A stretch of 64,000 nucleotides of DNA, from the NCBI RefSeq assembly GCF_025397915.1, contig NZ_JALIDZ010000011.1:1-64000 (forward strand), given 5' to 3'. This DNA is from Microbaculum marinisediminis (GTDB taxonomy: Bacteria > Pseudomonadota > Alphaproteobacteria > Rhizobiales > Tepidamorphaceae). The position numbers were made by a program, and so were the translations under genes. The notes beneath the pieces were generated by a model. It did not search any database. It saw only the letters and a list, made by a program, of their open reading frames with translations, and was not told the DNA's origin. Within the stretch, counting starts at the first letter, position 1. Each line of letters starts with the position of its first letter. This document shows positions 26,388 through 35,435 of this stretch, piece by piece.

Positions 26388-27170
26388 TCAGTCGCCGTCG
26401 GCGCGCAGGAAGCCGCCGGCGATACTGGCCTCCATCGCGACCATGTAGGCCTGGGCGGCGTCCATGTGCTCGGCCATGATCGCGCGCGCCGTCTCCGCGT
26501 CTTCGGCCCGCAGCGCGCGCATCAGGCGGATCTGGTAGTGCAGCGCGGTGTCGCGCAGCTCGGGATGCGGCGCGTCGTAGATGCGCCGGCAGACCACCAT
26601 TTCCCGCAACAGCGTCTGCAGGAACCCGCAATAGAGACCGAGCACCGGGTTGGGGCACAGCTCGGCGAGCACGCTGTGAAAGTCGAGCTCGGCCATGCGC
26701 TGGGCATACTCCTCCTCGGCCGTCACCGGCGGCGCGTCGTAGAGGCGCATGGTGCGCTCCAGCCGGGTGAAATCGGCCTCGGAGAGATGGCCGGCGACGG
26801 AGGCGGCGATCTCGGGCTCCAGTTGGCAGCGCACCGCATAGATGTCGGTGATCGTCGGCGTGCGGAACAAAAAGTAGTTGGACAGAAGCGCCATCGCCCG
26901 TTGCGGCGCGATCTCGCTGAGGAACACGCCGCCGCCCGGTCCGGTCCGCGTCCGGATCAGGCCCTGCGATCGCAACGCGCTCAGCGCCTCGCGGATCGAG
27001 CCCTTCGAGGCGCGGAACAGATCCATCAGCGCGCGTTCGGCGGGCAGCCGGTCGCCCGGCCGGAGCTGGCGCTCGATGATCATGTCCTTGATCTGCTCGC
27101 TGATGCTCTCCTCCCGGCGGCGCCGCGTGGAAACCGCGCCTGGCGGAGTGAGTTCGCTCGTCTTCGTCAT
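26388..27170 (-). CDS. GntR-family regulator, FadR-like (FCD domain)
   Basis: 260 residues: winged helix at about 20-90 (LPAERALMDLFRASKGSIRE, then ALSALRSQGLIRTRTG) and an all-helical FCD domain with DIYAVRCQLEPEIAASVA, ELDFHSVLAELCPN and a late His in IMAEHMDAAQAYM, the usual metal/ligand positions. ATG 27170 overlaps the stop of the DppF-type ATPase gene by 4 bases, so it is the last gene of the peptide-importer operon rather than part of the ectoine cluster. It probably controls that operon through the divergent promoter region near 32663-32707. Confidence 0.9.
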   Translation of the reverse strand: MTKTSELTPPGAVSTRRRREESISEQIKDMIIERQLRPGDRLPAERALMDLFRASKGSIREALSALRSQGLIRTRTGPGGGVFLSEIAPQRAMALLSNYFLFRTPTITDIYAVRCQLEPEIAASVAGHLSEADFTRLERTMRLYDAPPVTAEEEYAQRMAELDFHSVLAELCPNPVLGLYCGFLQTLLREMVVCRRIYDAPHPELRDTALHYQIRLMRALRAEDAETARAIMAEHMDAAQAYMVAMEASIAGGFLRADGD

Positions 27171-28168
27171 GTGGAATCCGCGGGATTGTCTTCGACAAGA
27201 GGATACCAGCAGGCGGCGCGCTGCGTATCGTCGCTTGGTGCATCGACCACGGTAAGCGGCGGGCGCTCGTCACGGCATTTCGCCGCCGCGCGCGGGCAGC
27301 GTGACGCGAAGGCGCAGCCCGGCGGCGGATTGAGCGGATCGGGCAGTTCCGCCGGTTTCTCCTCCGCCTCGATCCGGCGCGCGCCCGGCGTCGGCGCCGA
27401 GCGCATCAGCAGCGCCGTATAGGGGTGGCGCGGATGCGCGTAGAGATCGCGCGCGGAGCCGACCTCGACGATCCGCCCGAAATACATCACCGCCACGCGG
27501 TCGCAGACGCTTTCGATCACGCTGAGATCGTGGCTGATGAAGATGTAGGTCAGCCCGAATTCCTGCTTGAGCCGGTCGAGCAGGTTCAGCACCTGCGCCT
27601 GCACCGAAACGTCGAGGGCCGACACCGGCTCGTCGAGCACGATCACCCGCGCGTCCGCCGCCAGCGCCCGGGCGATGCCGATGCGCTGTGCCTGTCCGCC
27701 TGAGAACTCGTGCGGATAGCGCTCGAGAAACTCCTGGCGCAGGCTGACCACCCGCATCAGCTCCGCAAGCCTCTCCTCCCGCGCCGTCGCATCCAACCCG
27801 AGCAGCCGCCGCATCGGCGCCTCCAGGGTCTGGCGGATGGTCTTGCGCGGGTTGAGCGAGGCGACCGGGTCCTGGAACACATACTGGATGTGCCGGGCGA
27901 GCGCCCGCGGATCCCGGCCCGCGACCTGCGTCGCGTCACGCCCTTCGAGCCGGATGGTGCCGGCGGTGGGGCGATCCAGGCCGACCAGCATGCGGGCCAG
28001 CGTGGACTTGCCGCAGCCGGACTCGCCGACCACACCCAACGTCTCACCTTCCTGGACGGCCAGGTCGGCGCTTTGCACCGCATGAACCGCGGGATGCCGG
28101 CCGCCGAACAGCTTGCGCCCGCCACCGAAGACGCGGGTCAGCCCCTTCGCTTCGACCGCGATCGTCAT
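27167..28168 (-). CDS. Dipeptide/oligopeptide-type ABC ATPase (DppF)
   Basis: 333-residue ATPase of the Opp/Dpp family. Seen: Walker A GVVGESGCGKSTLARML near residue 48, Q-loop FQDPVASLNPR, signature EFSGGQAQRIGIARAL near 153, Walker B VIVLDEPVSALDVSVQAQVL, H-loop FISHDLSVIESV, and the family C-terminal extension with cysteines (PPPGCAFASRCPRAAAKC) found in peptide importer ATPases. ATG 28168 overlaps the stop of the upstream fusion gene. It pairs with the DppD-type domain of that fusion. Confidence 0.92.
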   Translation of the reverse strand: MTIAVEAKGLTRVFGGGRKLFGGRHPAVHAVQSADLAVQEGETLGVVGESGCGKSTLARMLVGLDRPTAGTIRLEGRDATQVAGRDPRALARHIQYVFQDPVASLNPRKTIRQTLEAPMRRLLGLDATAREERLAELMRVVSLRQEFLERYPHEFSGGQAQRIGIARALAADARVIVLDEPVSALDVSVQAQVLNLLDRLKQEFGLTYIFISHDLSVIESVCDRVAVMYFGRIVEVGSARDLYAHPRHPYTALLMRSAPTPGARRIEAEEKPAELPDPLNPPPGCAFASRCPRAAAKCRDERPPLTVVDAPSDDTQRAACWYPLVEDNPADST

Positions 28169-30087
28169 GACGCAAACCTGTAGGGCTTGATGCAGCGCAC
28201 GGCGCGGCCGTCGGACAGGGTGTCGAGCGATATGTCGCCCTCGCGGCACCGGGGCTCGGCGATCGGACAACGCTCGGCGAAGGCACAGCCCGGCGGAAGG
28301 CGATCGACCGGCGGCGGCAGACCCTCGATGGCATCGAGCCGTCGGTCCGGCTGGCCCAGCACCGGCACGCAGTCGATCAGCTTGCGGGTATAGGGATGGG
28401 CCGGCGTGTCGAGCACCGCCTGCGTCGGCCCTATTTCGACGATCCGTCCGGCATACATCACCGCGACGCGGTCGCAGAGTTCGGAGACGACGCCGAAGTC
28501 GTGGGTGATGAACAGCACGGCAGAGCCCTGCGCGTCCGAAAGCCCGCGCATCAGGTTCAGCACCTGCGCCTGCACCGTCACGTCGAGCGCCGTCGTCGGC
28601 TCGTCGGCGATGATCACCTCGGGGTCGTTGGCAAGCGCCATGGCGATGCAGACGCGCTGGCGCATGCCGCCCGACAGCTCGTGCGGATAGGCATCGAAGC
28701 GCGCCTTCGCCGACGGGATCTGGACGCGGTCCAGGAGTTCGATCGCCCGCGCCTCGGCCTGTCGACGCGACAACGGCTGATGCGCCCGAAGCGCCTCGAC
28801 GATCTGCTGGCCGACCGTGAACAGCGGGTGCAGCGTCGTCAGCGGATCCTGGAACACATAGGCGACCCGCCCTCCGCGCAGCCTGCGCAGATCCTCGACG
28901 GCTGCGGCAAGCTGGTCTTCGCCGGCGATCGTCACGCGGCCGCCGGTGATCGTGCCCGGCGGCGTCGGCACGAGCCGGAGAAGCGACAGCGCCGTCACCG
29001 ATTTGCCGGAGCCGGATTCGCCGACGAGACCGAGCCGTTCGCCCGGCGCCAGGTCGAGGTCGACCCCGCCGACGGCCTTGTAGATCCGCGAACCGGTCTG
29101 GAACTGCGTGCGCAGCCCTTCGACCGAAAGCACCGCGTCGGCCCCGCGCTTTTCGGGAACAGCTTCGCGTTTCACCGCCGTCGCCGCGCCGGGGGCCGCC
29201 AGCGCGCCGGATTTCAGCCGCGGATCGAGAACGTCGCGGATGCCGTCTCCCACGAGATTGATGCTCATGACGAGCACGAAGATCATCAGGCCGGGGATAA
29301 CGGACACATGCGGCGCCGTGAACAGCAGCTTGCGCCCCTCGCCCAGCATGGACCCGAGATCGGCCTGCGGCGGCTGCGCGCCGAGGCCCAGGAACGAAAG
29401 GCCGGCGGTCTCCAGGATCATCCAGCCGACAGTGGTCGACATCGTGACGACGATGGTCGGCAGGACGTTGGGCAGGACGTCGCCGAACAGGATCGCGGGA
29501 TGCGAGGCGCCGGACAGCCGAGCGGCGTCGACGAATTCGCGGCGCGACAGCCCGAGCGTCAGGCCGCGAATGTTCCGCGCGAAGAACGGGATGTTGACGA
29601 TGGCGATGGCGTAGAGCGCGTTCAGGAGCCCCGGCCCCAGAACCGCGACGATGCCGAGCGCCAGCAGGATGTAGGGAAACGCCATGACCAGGTCGATGCC
29701 GCGCATCAGAACGCTGTCGGTGCGCCCGCCGGCATAGCCCGCCGTCAGCCCGATCAGCGATCCGACGATCGCCGCGATCAGGGTCGCCGACAGGCCGACG
29801 ACGATGGAAACGCGCGTTCCCCAAAGAAGCCGCGACAGCAGATCGCGGCCGAGATGGTCGGTGCCCAGCAGATGCCCATCGGCGCCGGGCCTGAGAAGCC
29901 GCTGGGCGGGATCCGTGATGTCGGGATCGGGCAGCGGCAGGACCGGCGTCAGCAGCGCCAGCACCACGATCAGCGCGAGCACGACGAGCCCGACGGCCGA
30001 CAGGCGGTTGGTGATCAGGAGCCTGAACGGCGATGGCCGGTCGCCGCGATCGGCGGCCTTCTTGGCCGTGAACGGAAGGGCCACCAT
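28165..30087 (-). CDS. DppC-type permease fused to DppD-type ATPase
   Basis: 640 residues in one frame. Residues 1 to about 290 form a DppC-like permease: HLLGTDHLGRDLLSRLLWGT near 75, six or so helices, and the EAA loop FVDAARLSGASHPAILFGDV near 190. Residues from about 315 form a DppD-like ATPase: Walker A GLVGESGSGKSVTALSL near 350, signature ELSGGMRQRVCIAMALA, Walker B VIIADEPTTALDVTVQAQVL, and the cysteine motif PPGCAFAERCPIAEPRC at the end. No stop or ribosome site interrupts the junction. The start shares one base with the dppB-type stop. Separate genes are the rule, so this is a real fusion unless the sequence has an error at the junction. Confidence 0.9.
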   Translation of the reverse strand: MVALPFTAKKAADRGDRPSPFRLLITNRLSAVGLVVLALIVVLALLTPVLPLPDPDITDPAQRLLRPGADGHLLGTDHLGRDLLSRLLWGTRVSIVVGLSATLIAAIVGSLIGLTAGYAGGRTDSVLMRGIDLVMAFPYILLALGIVAVLGPGLLNALYAIAIVNIPFFARNIRGLTLGLSRREFVDAARLSGASHPAILFGDVLPNVLPTIVVTMSTTVGWMILETAGLSFLGLGAQPPQADLGSMLGEGRKLLFTAPHVSVIPGLMIFVLVMSINLVGDGIRDVLDPRLKSGALAAPGAATAVKREAVPEKRGADAVLSVEGLRTQFQTGSRIYKAVGGVDLDLAPGERLGLVGESGSGKSVTALSLLRLVPTPPGTITGGRVTIAGEDQLAAAVEDLRRLRGGRVAYVFQDPLTTLHPLFTVGQQIVEALRAHQPLSRRQAEARAIELLDRVQIPSAKARFDAYPHELSGGMRQRVCIAMALANDPEVIIADEPTTALDVTVQAQVLNLMRGLSDAQGSAVLFITHDFGVVSELCDRVAVMYAGRIVEIGPTQAVLDTPAHPYTRKLIDCVPVLGQPDRRLDAIEGLPPPVDRLPPGCAFAERCPIAEPRCREGDISLDTLSDGRAVRCIKPYRFAS

Positions 30088-31031
30088 CAGCGCAGCCTCG
30101 GATCGACGATCGTCTGCGCGACGTCGGCGATGAGGTTGAAGAAGACGTAGCTCGCCGCCACCACCAGGACACCGCCCTGGACGAGCAGCAGGTCGCGCGT
30201 CGAAATGGCGTTGACCAGCATCCGCCCGATGCCCGGCCACTGGAACACGGTCTCGATATAGACGGCGCCGCCGAGCACGAAGCCCGCCTGTATGCCGATC
30301 ACCGGAATGACGGAAACGAGCGCCGCCTTGAAGGCGTGGCGGTAGATCACCCGCCGCTCCGAAACGCCCTTGGCCCGGGCGGTCCGAATGTAGTCCTGGC
30401 GCAGTACCTCGAGCATGGCGGCGCGGGTCAGCCGGGCGATCACCGCCGTGGCCACCACCGCCAGCGTCACCGCCGGCATGACAAGGTGCTTGAGGAGATC
30501 GAGCGGCCCGCCGCCGCCATATATGGCGAACATGCCCGACGCCGGCAGCCATTGCAGCTCGACGGCGAACAGCATGATCAGCAACAGGCCGAGCCAGAAC
30601 GACGGCGTCGAGATGCCGATCAGGACGAGGAAGGTGACGATCCGGTCGGTCCAGCCGAACTGGCGCACGGCGGCGGCGATGCCGGCGATCAGGCCGAAGA
30701 TCGAACACAGAATGAGAGAGGCCCCGGCGAGGACCAGCGTCGCGCCGAAGCGCTCGAACACCTCGTCGGCGACCGGACGATTGAGGGCATAGCTGCGGCC
30801 CATGTCGCCCTGCAGGAGATTGCCCAGCCAGATGACGTACTGCTCGACCAGCGGTCTATCGAGACCGAGCTGCCGGTTGAGCCGTTCGACGTTCTCCGGC
30901 GTCGCGTAGCTCCCCAGGATCGCAGTGGCCGGATCGCCCGGGATCAGGGCCATCATTCCGAAGACGATGACCGAGAGCCCGAGCAGGATCGGCACCGTCG
31001 CGATCAGGCGTTTGCCGATATAGATCCACAT
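30087..31031 (-). CDS. Dipeptide/oligopeptide-type ABC permease (DppB)
   Basis: 314-residue inner-membrane permease. Starts MWIYIGKRLIATVPILLGLS, the typical DppB N-terminus, followed by GDPATAILGSYATPENVERL (periplasmic loop), and the EAA loop DYIRTARAKGVSERRVIYRH near residue 215. Six transmembrane helices are expected. It lies 19 bases after the binding-protein gene and overlaps the fused DppC-DppD gene. Confidence 0.91.
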   Translation of the reverse strand: MWIYIGKRLIATVPILLGLSVIVFGMMALIPGDPATAILGSYATPENVERLNRQLGLDRPLVEQYVIWLGNLLQGDMGRSYALNRPVADEVFERFGATLVLAGASLILCSIFGLIAGIAAAVRQFGWTDRIVTFLVLIGISTPSFWLGLLLIMLFAVELQWLPASGMFAIYGGGGPLDLLKHLVMPAVTLAVVATAVIARLTRAAMLEVLRQDYIRTARAKGVSERRVIYRHAFKAALVSVIPVIGIQAGFVLGGAVYIETVFQWPGIGRMLVNAISTRDLLLVQGGVLVVAASYVFFNLIADVAQTIVDPRLR

Positions 31032-31050
31032 CCGCCCGGACCGCGCGGCT

Positions 31051-32616
31051 TCAGTTCTTCTGCACGTCGTGCAGCAGCAGGAAGAACGAGGGCTGCAGCG
31101 CGAAATCGGCGACGCGCGCGCTGGTCACCGCGTTCTGTTTCCAGTTCGCGATGAAGGCCCACGGCGCATCGTCGCGGACGATCTCCTGCATCTTCTTGTA
31201 GAGCACCGCCCGCTTGGCCTGATCGGTCTCGCGGCGGGCTTCCTCCAGAAGCGTGTCGACCTCCGGATTGGAATAGTAGCCCGAGTTGAAACCGCCCTCG
31301 TCGGGGAAGGCACCGGTGCGCAAGGCCAGATAGGGCAGCGTATCCGGGTCGTTGGTCATCCAGGCCATTTCGGCCATGTCGGCCTTGCCTTCGAGACCCG
31401 GATTGACCTTTCCGAGGAAGGTGTTCCACTCGTAGGTCTCGATCTTGGCGTTGAGCCCGACCTCGGCGAGATCGGCCTGGATCGCCGCGCCCATGGCGAC
31501 GGGATCGAGCATGCCCGAGCCGCCCTCGGTGACATAGAAGGTGAGGTCGGCGTTCTCGGCTCCGGCCTCCTTGAGCAGGTCCCTGGCCTTGTCGGGATCG
31601 TGCGGATACGGCTGAAGCGCCTCGTTATAGGCCCAGGCGAAGGCCGGCGGCGTCGGGCCCGCGGCGACTTCTGCGGTGCCCTGAAGCACGTTCTCGACCA
31701 GCGCCGTCTTGTCGATCGCGTAGTTTACCGCCTGGCGCACGCGCTTGTCGGCCATCGGGCCTTCCTTGGCGTTCAGGATCAGGAACCAGAGATGCGGTCC
31801 GGCCTGCTCGTAGACATTGAAGTTGGCGTCGTTGGCGAAGGTCGCCAGATTGTCCGGCGGCACCTCGACCATCACGTCGATGCCGACCGACAGCATCTCG
31901 GCGACACGGGTATTGGCGTCGGTGATCGGGCGGAACACGACGGCCTGCAGGCTCGGCGCGCCGTCCCAGTAGTCGGCGTTGGCCTCGACCACGACCTTGG
32001 CGTTCGATTCCCATTCGGCGAACTTGAACGGCCCGGTCCCGGACGGGTGCCGGCCGAATTCCTTGCCATGCGCCTTCACCGCCTCCGGCGAGACGATCAG
32101 GCCGGTGGGATAGGCCAGGTTGGACAGGAACGGCGCGTACGGATCCTTCAGATGGAACACCACCGTGTTGTCGTCCGGCGCCTCGACGGAGTCCACCGCG
32201 GAGAAGAAGAAGCTCAGCGGGAACGGCCCGGTGTCGTGGAAGGGATGGCTCTCGTCCAGCATCCGGTCGAAATTGAACTTGACCGCCTCGGCGTTCAGCG
32301 GCGTGCCGTCGTGGAACGTGACGCCGTCGCGCAACGTGAACGTATAGGTCTTGGCGTCCTCGCTGATCTCCCATGCGGTGGCGAGGGCCGGCTCGACCTC
32401 CAGCGTGCCGGACTTGTAGCGCACCAGCCCGTCATAGAGGTTCATCAGGATCCGGAAGTCGTTGACGGCCGTGACGGCATGCGGATCCAGCGACTTCGGC
32501 TCGGCGATCTGGGCGACGACCAGGACGCCGGGCGGCGTCTGGGCGGATGCCCCGCCGGCCAAGGCGGCAAGCGCGATTGCCGCCGCGGCGGCAATCCGGC
32601 GGACATGGGAAAGCAT
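31051..32616 (-). CDS. ABC substrate-binding protein, peptide/nickel (SBP_bac_5) family
   Basis: 521-residue periplasmic protein. N-terminal Sec signal MLSHVRRIAAAAAIALAALA, cleavage likely at ASA-QT; then the family pattern AEPKSLDPHAVTAVNDFRIL and VEPALATAWEISEDAKTYTF, with the DGVTFHDGTPLNAEAVKFNF motif near residue 98. First gene of the operon with dppB, dppCD, dppF and gntR. Ligands of this family include peptides, opines and other acyl-amino compounds; the divergent carbamoylase-type hydrolase suggests an N-substituted amino acid or ureide. Unlike the other binding-protein genes here, I see no strong hairpin in the 19-base gap downstream. Confidence 0.91.
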   Translation of the reverse strand: MLSHVRRIAAAAAIALAALAGGASAQTPPGVLVVAQIAEPKSLDPHAVTAVNDFRILMNLYDGLVRYKSGTLEVEPALATAWEISEDAKTYTFTLRDGVTFHDGTPLNAEAVKFNFDRMLDESHPFHDTGPFPLSFFFSAVDSVEAPDDNTVVFHLKDPYAPFLSNLAYPTGLIVSPEAVKAHGKEFGRHPSGTGPFKFAEWESNAKVVVEANADYWDGAPSLQAVVFRPITDANTRVAEMLSVGIDVMVEVPPDNLATFANDANFNVYEQAGPHLWFLILNAKEGPMADKRVRQAVNYAIDKTALVENVLQGTAEVAAGPTPPAFAWAYNEALQPYPHDPDKARDLLKEAGAENADLTFYVTEGGSGMLDPVAMGAAIQADLAEVGLNAKIETYEWNTFLGKVNPGLEGKADMAEMAWMTNDPDTLPYLALRTGAFPDEGGFNSGYYSNPEVDTLLEEARRETDQAKRAVLYKKMQEIVRDDAPWAFIANWKQNAVTSARVADFALQPSFFLLLHDVQKN

Positions 32617-32662
32617 GGACGGTCCTCCTGTCGGTGTTCTGTTCCCCGTTGGACTGCCGGCA

Positions 32663-32707
32663 ATTATTCATGATAAATGCGCTATAGTCAAAAATTGATC
32701 ATGATAA
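32663..32707 (-). promoter_or_regulatory. Divergent promoter region with repeated TCATGATAA element
   Basis: Reading the minus strand, TTGACT (32691-32686) and AATAAT (32668-32663) are 17 bases apart, a good promoter for the peptide-importer operon. The 9-mer TCATGATAA occurs at 32668-32676 and 32699-32707, 31 bases apart, about three helical turns, each centred on the palindrome TCATGA. The surrounding DNA is markedly A/T-rich. A dimeric GntR protein (26388-27170) binding both copies is a reasonable model; unproven. Confidence 0.5.
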
Positions 32708-32759
32708 TTACAGAGGACCGGGAACGGGCTCACATGGGACAGGCTTACCGATTGAAACC

Positions 32760-34004
32760 ATGAGCAAATCCGCAATAGACGCACTAGCGATCGACCTCGA
32801 CCGCCTGGAATCCGATATCGAGGCCGTCAACGGGATCGGCCGCGTCGCGGGACAACCGGGCATCAACCGGGTCAGTTTCTCCGATGCCGACATGGCCGGG
32901 CGCCGGTGGCTGATGGGCCGCATGGAAGAGGCCGGCCTCGAGGCGCGCATGGACGCGGTCGGCAACGTGTTCGGCCGTTGGAATTGCGGGTCCGGACCGG
33001 TGGTCATGGCCGGATCGCATCTCGACACCGTGCCCCAGGGTGGCCCGCTGGACGGCACCCTCGGGGTCTGTGCCGCGCTCGAAGCGGTGCGGGCGATGAA
33101 GGGCGCCGGCATCGCTCCCGCCCGGCCGGTCGAGGTGGTCTGCACCGCCGACGAGGAAGGACGGTTCGGCGGCATGCTCGGCAGCCAGGCGATCTGCGGC
33201 GAGGTCGGGCCGGACTGGATCGCCCGGGCCGTCGACGATAGCGGCCTGCGGCTTGCCGAAGCGATGCGGATGCAGGGGCTCGACCCCGAAGCCGCCGTCG
33301 CCCGGGACGCCTCGGACATCGCCGTCTTTTTGGAGCTTCACATCGAGCAGGGCCCGGTGCTCGCGCGCGCCGGCGTTCCCATCGGCATCGTCGATGCGAT
33401 ATCGGGCGTGTTCAACTGGACGGTGACGCTGACCGGCGAGGCGAACCATTCGGGCACGACGCCGATGGACGGTCGCCGCGACGCATTTCGCGGCCTCGCC
33501 GATTTCGGCGCCGCCATCCCGGCCATCCTGGCGCACGTCGGCGGCCCGGACACCCGCCTGACCGTCGGCAAGGTGGCGCTCGATCCGAATTTTCCGCACA
33601 GCATCGCCGGGGCCGCCGTCTTTTCGGTGATCGGCCGCGACGTCGACGAGGCCGTGATGCGCGACCTCGCCGGCGCCTGCCGCGCGGAGATATTGGAGGC
33701 CGCCGACCGCAACGGCCTGGGCAGCGACATCGCCGAGCAAAGCTGGCTGCCGCCGACACGCCTCCACGACGAGGTCGCCGGGAGGCTCATCGAGATCGCC
33801 CGGCGATCGGGACTGGAGGCCCGGATGATGGCGTCCGGCGCCGGCCATGACGTTCAGACCTTCGCACACCACTGCCCCGCCGGGCTCATCTTCGTTCCCT
33901 CCATCGGCGGCATCAGCCACGCGCCCGCCGAATGGACCGACTGGGCGGACATCGAGCGCGGCGCCAATGTGCTGACCCGCGCGATCGCCGCGTTCGCGAC
34001 ATGA
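32760..34004 (+). CDS. Zn-dependent amidohydrolase, N-carbamoyl-L-amino acid hydrolase/allantoate amidohydrolase family
   Basis: 414-residue M20-family (hydantoinase/carbamoylase) enzyme. The two-metal site is visible: SHLDTVPQGGPLDGTLGV near residue 84 (His, Asp), TADEEGRFGGMLGSQ near 125 (Glu pair) and ELHIEQGPVLARAGVPIGIV near 193 (His). The dimerisation domain segment GEANHSGTTPMDGRRDA follows, and GAGHDVQTFAHHCPAGLIFV near the C-terminus carries the last metal His. It hydrolyses an N-carbamoyl or related ureido/amide bond. Divergent from the peptide-type importer, which probably supplies its substrate; the exact compound is unknown. Confidence 0.88.
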   Translation: MSKSAIDALAIDLDRLESDIEAVNGIGRVAGQPGINRVSFSDADMAGRRWLMGRMEEAGLEARMDAVGNVFGRWNCGSGPVVMAGSHLDTVPQGGPLDGTLGVCAALEAVRAMKGAGIAPARPVEVVCTADEEGRFGGMLGSQAICGEVGPDWIARAVDDSGLRLAEAMRMQGLDPEAAVARDASDIAVFLELHIEQGPVLARAGVPIGIVDAISGVFNWTVTLTGEANHSGTTPMDGRRDAFRGLADFGAAIPAILAHVGGPDTRLTVGKVALDPNFPHSIAGAAVFSVIGRDVDEAVMRDLAGACRAEILEAADRNGLGSDIAEQSWLPPTRLHDEVAGRLIEIARRSGLEARMMASGAGHDVQTFAHHCPAGLIFVPSIGGISHAPAEWTDWADIERGANVLTRAIAAFAT

Positions 34005-34021
34005 CTGCGAGAGGATCGGCG

Positions 34022-34046
34022 CGGCCTAGATGTCCTGGCTAGGCCG
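34022..34046. terminator. Bidirectional hairpin between convergent operons
   Basis: CGGCCTAG at 34022-34029 pairs with CTAGGCCG at 34039-34046 around 9 bases. It spans the 34-base gap between the amidohydrolase and the convergent biotin carboxylase gene and includes the latter's stop codon. No T run; moderate support. Confidence 0.4.
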
Positions 34047-35400
34047 GGACCAAGAGATCCTCGATCATCGTCGTTGTCAGACGCGCGCCGCGGAAATCGG
34101 GCGCGGCGAGGACGCGGCGGAGAAACTCGACATTCGTCGAAACGCCCACGATGCGCACGGCTTCGAGGGCGGTGTCCAGACGGGCGATCGCACTGGCCCG
34201 GTCCGGCCCGAAGGCGATGACCTTCGCGATCATCGGATCGTAGAACGGGGTGATGGTGTCGCCCGACCGGACGGCATGGTCGATCCGCAGACCGCCTCGC
34301 TCTTCCGGCCAGGACACGGTCTCGATCGTGCCGGGGGACGGGAGGAAGTTCTTCTCCGGTCGCTCGGCGTAGATACGGGCCTCGACGGCGTGGCCCGTCT
34401 GCACGATCGCGTCCTGATCGATCGGGTCGCGATGTCCGCCGGCCTGTTCGATCTGCCAGCGGACCAGATCGATGCCCGTCGTCATCTCCGTGGCCGGGTG
34501 CTCCACCTGGATACGCGTGTTCATCTCGAGGAAGGAGAAGTCCCCCCGGTCCACGTCATAGATGAACTCCACGGTCCCCGCCCCGGCATAGGAAGCCGCG
34601 GCGGCGAGCTGAACGGCCGCCGCCCGCATCGCCGCGCGCACAGGGTCGGGCAGGTCGGGGGCGGGCGCTTCCTCGATCACCTTCTGGAACCGGCGCTGAA
34701 CGGAACAGTCGCGGTCGAACAGATGCACAGCGGTCGCGTCGCCGAAGCCGAAGACCTGCACCTCGACATGTCTGGCTCTGCCGACGAACCGCTCCAGGTA
34801 GACCGTCCCATCGCCGAACAGCCGTTCGGCCATGGACTGGGTCTTGGCGACCACATCACGCAGGGCGGTCGCATCATCGGCGCGGCGCATGCCGATTCCG
34901 CCGCCGCCGCAAGCGGCCTTCACGAGAACCGGATACCCGATTTCAGCGGCCGCCTCCTCGATCCCGTCAAGGTCCCCGATCGCGAAACGGCGGCTCCCGG
35001 ACAGCACCGGAACCCCGGCATCGCGCGCCAGCGTGCGCGCCTTCTCCTTGTCGCCCATCTGCTCGATGACACCGGCGTCGGGGCCGACCCAGATGAGACC
35101 CGCCGCCGTCACGGCGCGCGCGAAGTCCGGGGATTCCGACAGGAATCCGTATCCCGGATGAATTGCATCGGCAGCCGTCTTGCCGGCGATGTCGATGATC
35201 GTGTCGCCCCGCAGGTAGCTGTCGCGCGCCGGCGCCGGGCCAACGAGGTGGGCTTCGTCGGCCATCGAGACGTGGGCCGCGCCCGCATCCGCCTCCGAAT
35301 AGATCGCAACGGTTCTGATCCCCATCTGGCGACAGGTGGCGATGATGCGGCAAGCAATCTCTCCGCGGTTGGCGACGAGAAGCGTCCTGATCTCTGGCAT
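34039..35400 (-). CDS. Biotin carboxylase subunit (AccC-like) of an acyl-CoA carboxylase
   Basis: 453-residue ATP-grasp enzyme that carboxylates biotin on a carrier protein. Seen: RTLLVANRGEIACRIIATCR at the start, IHPGYGFLSESPDFARAV near 75, the glycine loop KAACGGGGIGMRRA near 160, and EMNTRIQVEHPATEMTTGID near 287 with the catalytic Arg and Glu. It ends at the BC domain with no attached biotin carrier, so it depends on a separate one, most likely the 73-residue protein at 41475-41696. AAAGGAGA precedes ATG 35400. Last gene of the long minus-strand operon. Confidence 0.9.
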   Translation of the reverse strand: MPEIRTLLVANRGEIACRIIATCRQMGIRTVAIYSEADAGAAHVSMADEAHLVGPAPARDSYLRGDTIIDIAGKTAADAIHPGYGFLSESPDFARAVTAAGLIWVGPDAGVIEQMGDKEKARTLARDAGVPVLSGSRRFAIGDLDGIEEAAAEIGYPVLVKAACGGGGIGMRRADDATALRDVVAKTQSMAERLFGDGTVYLERFVGRARHVEVQVFGFGDATAVHLFDRDCSVQRRFQKVIEEAPAPDLPDPVRAAMRAAAVQLAAAASYAGAGTVEFIYDVDRGDFSFLEMNTRIQVEHPATEMTTGIDLVRWQIEQAGGHRDPIDQDAIVQTGHAVEARIYAERPEKNFLPSPGTIETVSWPEERGGLRIDHAVRSGDTITPFYDPMIAKVIAFGPDRASAIARLDTALEAVRIVGVSTNVEFLRRVLAAPDFRGARLTTTMIEDLLVPA

Positions 35401-35435
35401 GGTGTCTCCTTTGGAACGGGTCGGCAGGTTGTGGG

